DNA from: Candidatus Peribacter sp. UBA6535
Lineage (GTDB): Bacteria > Patescibacteriota > Gracilibacteria > Peribacterales > Peribacteraceae
Reading direction: 5' to 3'
DNA: 31,983 nucleotides
Assembly (NCBI GenBank): GCA_002436205.1
Contig: DJKT01000040.1
Coordinates: forward strand, 1 to 31,983
Made by a program: the position numbers and the translations under genes. Position 1 is the stretch's first letter. Each line of letters opens with the position of its first letter. Below are positions 29,080-31,983 of the stretch, piece by piece. The notes under the pieces were generated by a model. It saw nothing but the letters and a program-made list of their open reading frames with translations, had not been told where the DNA came from and did no database searches.

Positions 29080-30759
29080 ATGAGCAATACTTGCACACAA
29101 TGTTCGGCACCACTCGAGATTCTCGAAGGAGACCTCGAAATGCTCGACCAACTCAGTCCTATTATTGATGGAAAAAAGATGGAACTTCCACCACCGACAC
29201 TGTGTCCTGACTGTCGCCTTCAGCGCAGACACACTCACGTAAACCACGTAAATCTCTATGAGAGAAAGTGTGATCTAAGCGGTGCACAAATCATTTCGAA
29301 CACGCATCCTTCTGCTCCGTACAAAATCTATGACCAGGAAGATTGGTACAGTGACAAATGGGATCCTCTTGAATATGGAAGAGACTTTGATTTTTCCAGA
29401 AACTTCTTTGACCAATGGAAGGAGCTCGTCGAAGCAGTACCGCGCCCATGTCTTATGACTGGATATGAGTTTGACGAAAACTGTGACTACACCAACTATG
29501 CCGGTAAGAACAAAGACTGTTATTTGATATTTGACTCTGATGAAAACCGAGACTGTTACTATAGTTACAGCCTTAATCAATGCGTCAGTTGTACCGGATG
29601 CTTTCGCTCACGAAAGTCCGAACTCTGCTACGAATGTATCGACTGTGTAAAGTGTTACGGATCTGCATACCTGCAAGACTGTGATAACTGTGCAGAGTCG
29701 ATGTTTCTTAAAAACTGTACTGGTTGTAAAAATTGTTTGATGTGCAGTAATCTCAAAAACAAAGAATACCACGTAGAGAACAAGCCCGTATCCAAAGAAG
29801 AATTTGAGAAGTTCCGCTCTATGCTTGGAAGCCACAGTGCAGTTGAGTCTGCCAGAGAGCGCTTTGATAAACTGAAACTAGAATTTCCACAGAAATACAT
29901 GCACGGCGTACAGAACGAGGATGTTATCGGTGACTACCTTGTAAACTGCAAGAATGCCTACAACTGTTTTGACTCAGAAGACCTCTGGGATTGTCGTCAC
30001 GTCTATCAGGGATTTATGCCCCTAAAAACCTGCATGGATATTCATGAGTGTGGGGAAGGTGAAATGCTGTATGAGTGCTCTGTTGCCGGTTACGACATTC
30101 AGCGTTGTTGTTTCTGTAACCATACCCTCGCGAATATGAGCGAGATGATTTACTGCACGCTCTGTCATCATTCCAGCAATTGTTTCGGATGTGTTGGAGT
30201 GCGCCGCAAGGAGTACTGCATCTTTAATAAGCAATACACCAAAGAGCAATACGAAGAACTCGTTCCACGTATTATTGAGCACATGCGAACCACGGGGGAA
30301 TGGGGTGAATTCTTCCCTACTACAACTGCTACATTTGCCTACAATGAAACCCTTGCTCAAGATTACTTCCCACTAACGAAGAAAGAAGTAGAGGCAAAGG
30401 GGTGGCGTTGGTTTGATGAAGTAGATAAGAAAGACCAGTACATGGGGCCAGAGGTAGATCTTCCTGACAGCATCGATGACGTTACTGATGAGATATGCAA
30501 CAAGATCCTCACATGCAAAGACTCAGCGAAGCAATATAAAATCATCCCTCAGGAATTAGCATTTCATAAACAGCTTCACGTACCGCTGCCTCGTTTGAGT
30601 TTCTTTACAAGGTATCGCAAGCACCTTGCCATGCGTAACAAGAGAAAACTTTACGACCGAACATGTGATAAGTGCAACGTTGAGATTCGAACAAGTTATG
30701 CACCGGATAGACCAGAAAAGATATACTGTGAGCCGTGTTATCAAGATAGCCTTATCTAA
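29080..30759 (+). CDS. Cys-rich multi-zinc-ribbon protein, paralogue 4
   Basis: 559 residues with about 42 Cys, in an operon with the PnuC-like gene (11-nt gap). Ribbon 1 is complete (C-T-Q-C ... L-C-P-D-C-R). Ribbon 2 is lost, leaving K-C-D-L-S-G-A-Q-I-I. Then W-Y-S-D-K-W-D-P-L-E-Y-G-R-D-F-D-F-S-R. The central segment has 15 Cys, all in one three-residue phase. A second Cys-rich segment follows, with the C-C pair in Q-R-C-C-F-C, then NKQYTKEQYEELVPRI. The C-terminal ribbon unit keeps only its first Cys, and the final C-D-K-C ... Y-C-E-P-C-Y ribbon is intact. No signal peptide. Function unknown; a metal-, iron-sulfur- or nucleic-acid-binding scaffold is possible. Confidence 0.75.
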   Translation: MSNTCTQCSAPLEILEGDLEMLDQLSPIIDGKKMELPPPTLCPDCRLQRRHTHVNHVNLYERKCDLSGAQIISNTHPSAPYKIYDQEDWYSDKWDPLEYGRDFDFSRNFFDQWKELVEAVPRPCLMTGYEFDENCDYTNYAGKNKDCYLIFDSDENRDCYYSYSLNQCVSCTGCFRSRKSELCYECIDCVKCYGSAYLQDCDNCAESMFLKNCTGCKNCLMCSNLKNKEYHVENKPVSKEEFEKFRSMLGSHSAVESARERFDKLKLEFPQKYMHGVQNEDVIGDYLVNCKNAYNCFDSEDLWDCRHVYQGFMPLKTCMDIHECGEGEMLYECSVAGYDIQRCCFCNHTLANMSEMIYCTLCHHSSNCFGCVGVRRKEYCIFNKQYTKEQYEELVPRIIEHMRTTGEWGEFFPTTTATFAYNETLAQDYFPLTKKEVEAKGWRWFDEVDKKDQYMGPEVDLPDSIDDVTDEICNKILTCKDSAKQYKIIPQELAFHKQLHVPLPRLSFFTRYRKHLAMRNKRKLYDRTCDKCNVEIRTSYAPDRPEKIYCEPCYQDSLI

Positions 30760-30766
30760 TGCAATC

Positions 30767-31015
30767 CTACGTATCTACACCGGCAAATACTTTGTCTTCT
30801 AATCGAGATACACGCTTAGGAAGATCGTGGGATTCCATCCAGCGTATACGATCATTAAGGTCTGCAAAACCAACATCCATTTTCTTTTCTAGTGTATCTA
30901 GTTTAAGTTCCATTGCGTCAAATCGCTTATTAACACTACGAAAACCATGTTGCATATGGCTCATCACCACTTGTAAGGTAACTTCTTGCCCGCTACTACT
31001 TTGGTCATTTTTCAT
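30767..31015 (-). CDS. Small coiled-coil protein
   Basis: 82 residues from ATG 31015; a GTG 63 nt upstream would add a hydrophobic stretch and is less likely. Heptad-patterned throughout: VVMSHMQHGFRSVNKRFDAMELKLDTLEKKMDVGFADLNDRI, with M/L/F/V at core positions (residues about 13-55). It lies between two Cys-rich paralogues on the opposite strand, ending 7 nt from the stop of paralogue 4. Function unknown. Confidence 0.55.
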   Translation of the reverse strand: MKNDQSSSGQEVTLQVVMSHMQHGFRSVNKRFDAMELKLDTLEKKMDVGFADLNDRIRWMESHDLPKRVSRLEDKVFAGVDT

Positions 31016-31138
31016 TGAGACTCTGATAATACAGTTGGATAAGTTCACAAACAATATTCGCAGAAGTTCCATTAGCACTCATAACTACTTTTGCTCTTGC
31101 CTTAGGTTAGAATTCAGTTCTGTTTCTCTTTGGAACCT

Positions 31139-31983
31139 ATGAACAAAACCTGCACTCAATGTTCGGCACAGTTTGAAGTCACTGATAGTGATCTGGAGTT
31201 TTATTCAGGATTCACACCAAATCTACCAGAGCCGCTGCACTGCCCAGATTGTCGTGTACAGCGCAGAATGAGTTGGAGAAATGATAGGACGTTCTATCAT
31301 CGCAAGTCATCCCTTACGGGTCAGCAGATGATTTCAATTTACCCCGAGGGTACTCCATTTCCGGTGTATCACAGTCAGGAATGGTGGAGTGATAAATGGG
31401 ACCCGGAAGACTATGCAAGGGAGTATGATTTCAATCGCCCGTTCTTTGATCAGTGGCAAGAATTGATGCACGCTGTCCCTCGCAGGAGTCTGGATCTCGT
31501 CAACTGTGAAAACAGTGAGTACTGTAACTACTGTGGTGATGATAAGAACTGTTATCTTGATATTGCCGGTGAAGGTAATGAGGACTGTCACTTTAATCTG
31601 TTTACCAAATACAGCACAAACTGCTTAGACTGCACGTTTGTGTACACTTCGGAGCTCTGTTACGAATCCATTCAGTGCTACAACTGTTACGCATGCCGAA
31701 ATTCAATGTACCTCGATAACTGTAGTGACTGTGCGTTTTGCTTTGACCTCAAGGGCTGCAAGAACTGTCTTCTCAGTATTAACTTGCGCAACAAAGAATA
31801 TTACATCCTCAACAAAGAGCATACGAAGGAAGAATACGAGAAGAAGGTTGCTGAGCTAAAGATCGATAGTTACTCCGGTGTACAAAATGTTACCCAAATT
31901 TGGAAGAAGATGCGTATAGAAAATGGAATCTACCGTGACATGTATAACTTAAACTGTGAGGACTGCTCCGGAAACAACATTAA
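31139..31983 (+). CDS. Cys-rich multi-zinc-ribbon protein, paralogue 5 (3' end outside window)
   Basis: 281 residues visible, open to the right edge. Ribbon 1 is C5-x2-C8 ... C35-P-D-C38-R. The ribbon 2 position has no Cys (S-S-L-T-G-Q-Q-M-I-S). W-W-S-D-K-W-D-P-E-D-Y-A-R-E-Y-D-F-N-R is present. Between residues 123 and 210 all 16 Cys fall at positions divisible by three, and seven are exactly 12 apart (138, 150, 162, 174, 186, 198, 210). TAGAAT (31108-31113) is a possible -10 with a leader of about 19 nt. Closest in design to paralogue 4. Confidence 0.75.
   Translation, partial: MNKTCTQCSAQFEVTDSDLEFYSGFTPNLPEPLHCPDCRVQRRMSWRNDRTFYHRKSSLTGQQMISIYPEGTPFPVYHSQEWWSDKWDPEDYAREYDFNRPFFDQWQELMHAVPRRSLDLVNCENSEYCNYCGDDKNCYLDIAGEGNEDCHFNLFTKYSTNCLDCTFVYTSELCYESIQCYNCYACRNSMYLDNCSDCAFCFDLKGCKNCLLSINLRNKEYYILNKEHTKEEYEKKVAELKIDSYSGVQNVTQIWKKMRIENGIYRDMYNLNCEDCSGNNI

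Noticed and set aside
30759..31142. Plus-strand ORF of 127 codons between paralogues 4 and 5
   Set aside because: It is opposite a better coiled-coil ORF and its composition (Ser/Leu runs) is that of an antisense reading.
14626..31983. Second copy of the tRNA-Arg 3' end as attR
   Set aside because: No repeat of the T-arm/acceptor sequence was seen. Serine recombinases need only a very short shared core, so the right end stays open.
1..31983. CRISPR array
   Set aside because: No regularly spaced direct repeats and no cas genes were seen; the 14-bp tandem at 13721 has no spacers.

Overview
The window looks like a chromosomal fragment of a Candidate Phyla Radiation (Patescibacteria) bacterium, perhaps of the Peregrinibacteria/Peribacteria type. 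The reasons are: short genes with tight spacing, very few Shine-Dalgarno sequences, a GC-rich palindrome (12376-12395) inserted in frame into a housekeeping gene, many small secreted or membrane proteins without recognisable families, and large Cys-rich multi-ribbon proteins. TGA is used as a stop codon, so this is not a UGA-recoded lineage. The lineage call is an inference; I have no marker tree.

Region 1 (1-14,655) is a compact host backbone: the C-terminus of Obg, tRNA-Phe, an M20 peptidase, a VanW-domain protein, a DsbA-like thiol oxidoreductase, a lipoprotein, a GspF-N-like membrane protein, a proline-rich protein, RecG, two Arg-rich secreted proteins flanking a small membrane protein, tRNA-Pro, and the run pyrH - frr - purQ - trmH-like - small ORF on the minus strand, ending at tRNA-Arg. 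Many of these genes have a -10 box that ends only 6-8 nt before the start codon, so their mRNAs are probably leaderless.

Region 2 (about 14,626-21,757) is an integrated element. A large serine recombinase reads into the 3' end of tRNA-Arg(UCU). Behind it lie a PriCT/P-loop helicase and a primase-polymerase overlapping by ATGA, small ORFs, a 315-residue unknown protein, two membrane proteins and a phage-type HTH protein resembling small terminase. No capsid, tail or large terminase gene is visible and I could not find the right attachment site. The element carries two structured RNAs of the same design (16264-16362 minus; 20481-20597 plus). Each is a long stepped hairpin whose terminal loop can pair with the sequence just 3' of the closing stem. 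The two share a loop motif, show compensatory changes in the pseudoknot, and each starts where its own promoter predicts transcription to begin. This is the strongest candidate for something undescribed.

Region 3 (21,778-31,983) is dominated by five paralogues of a large Cys-rich protein (three in a translationally coupled tandem, one separate, one cut by the window edge). Each has N-terminal zinc ribbons and a central Cys-rich segment in which the cysteines fall in one phase of a three-residue period (with one phase shift in paralogue 2), often exactly 12 residues apart. That pattern suggests a 12-residue beta-solenoid with cysteine ladders. The two arrays sit next to small-molecule transporter genes: a YhhQ-type queuosine-precursor transporter and a PnuC-like protein. 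Each has a divergent regulator gene with a palindrome in the shared promoter region: an HTH protein at 21739 and a TrmB-type regulator at 28656. I infer a salvage- or metal-related function for these operons, but the sequence does not prove it.
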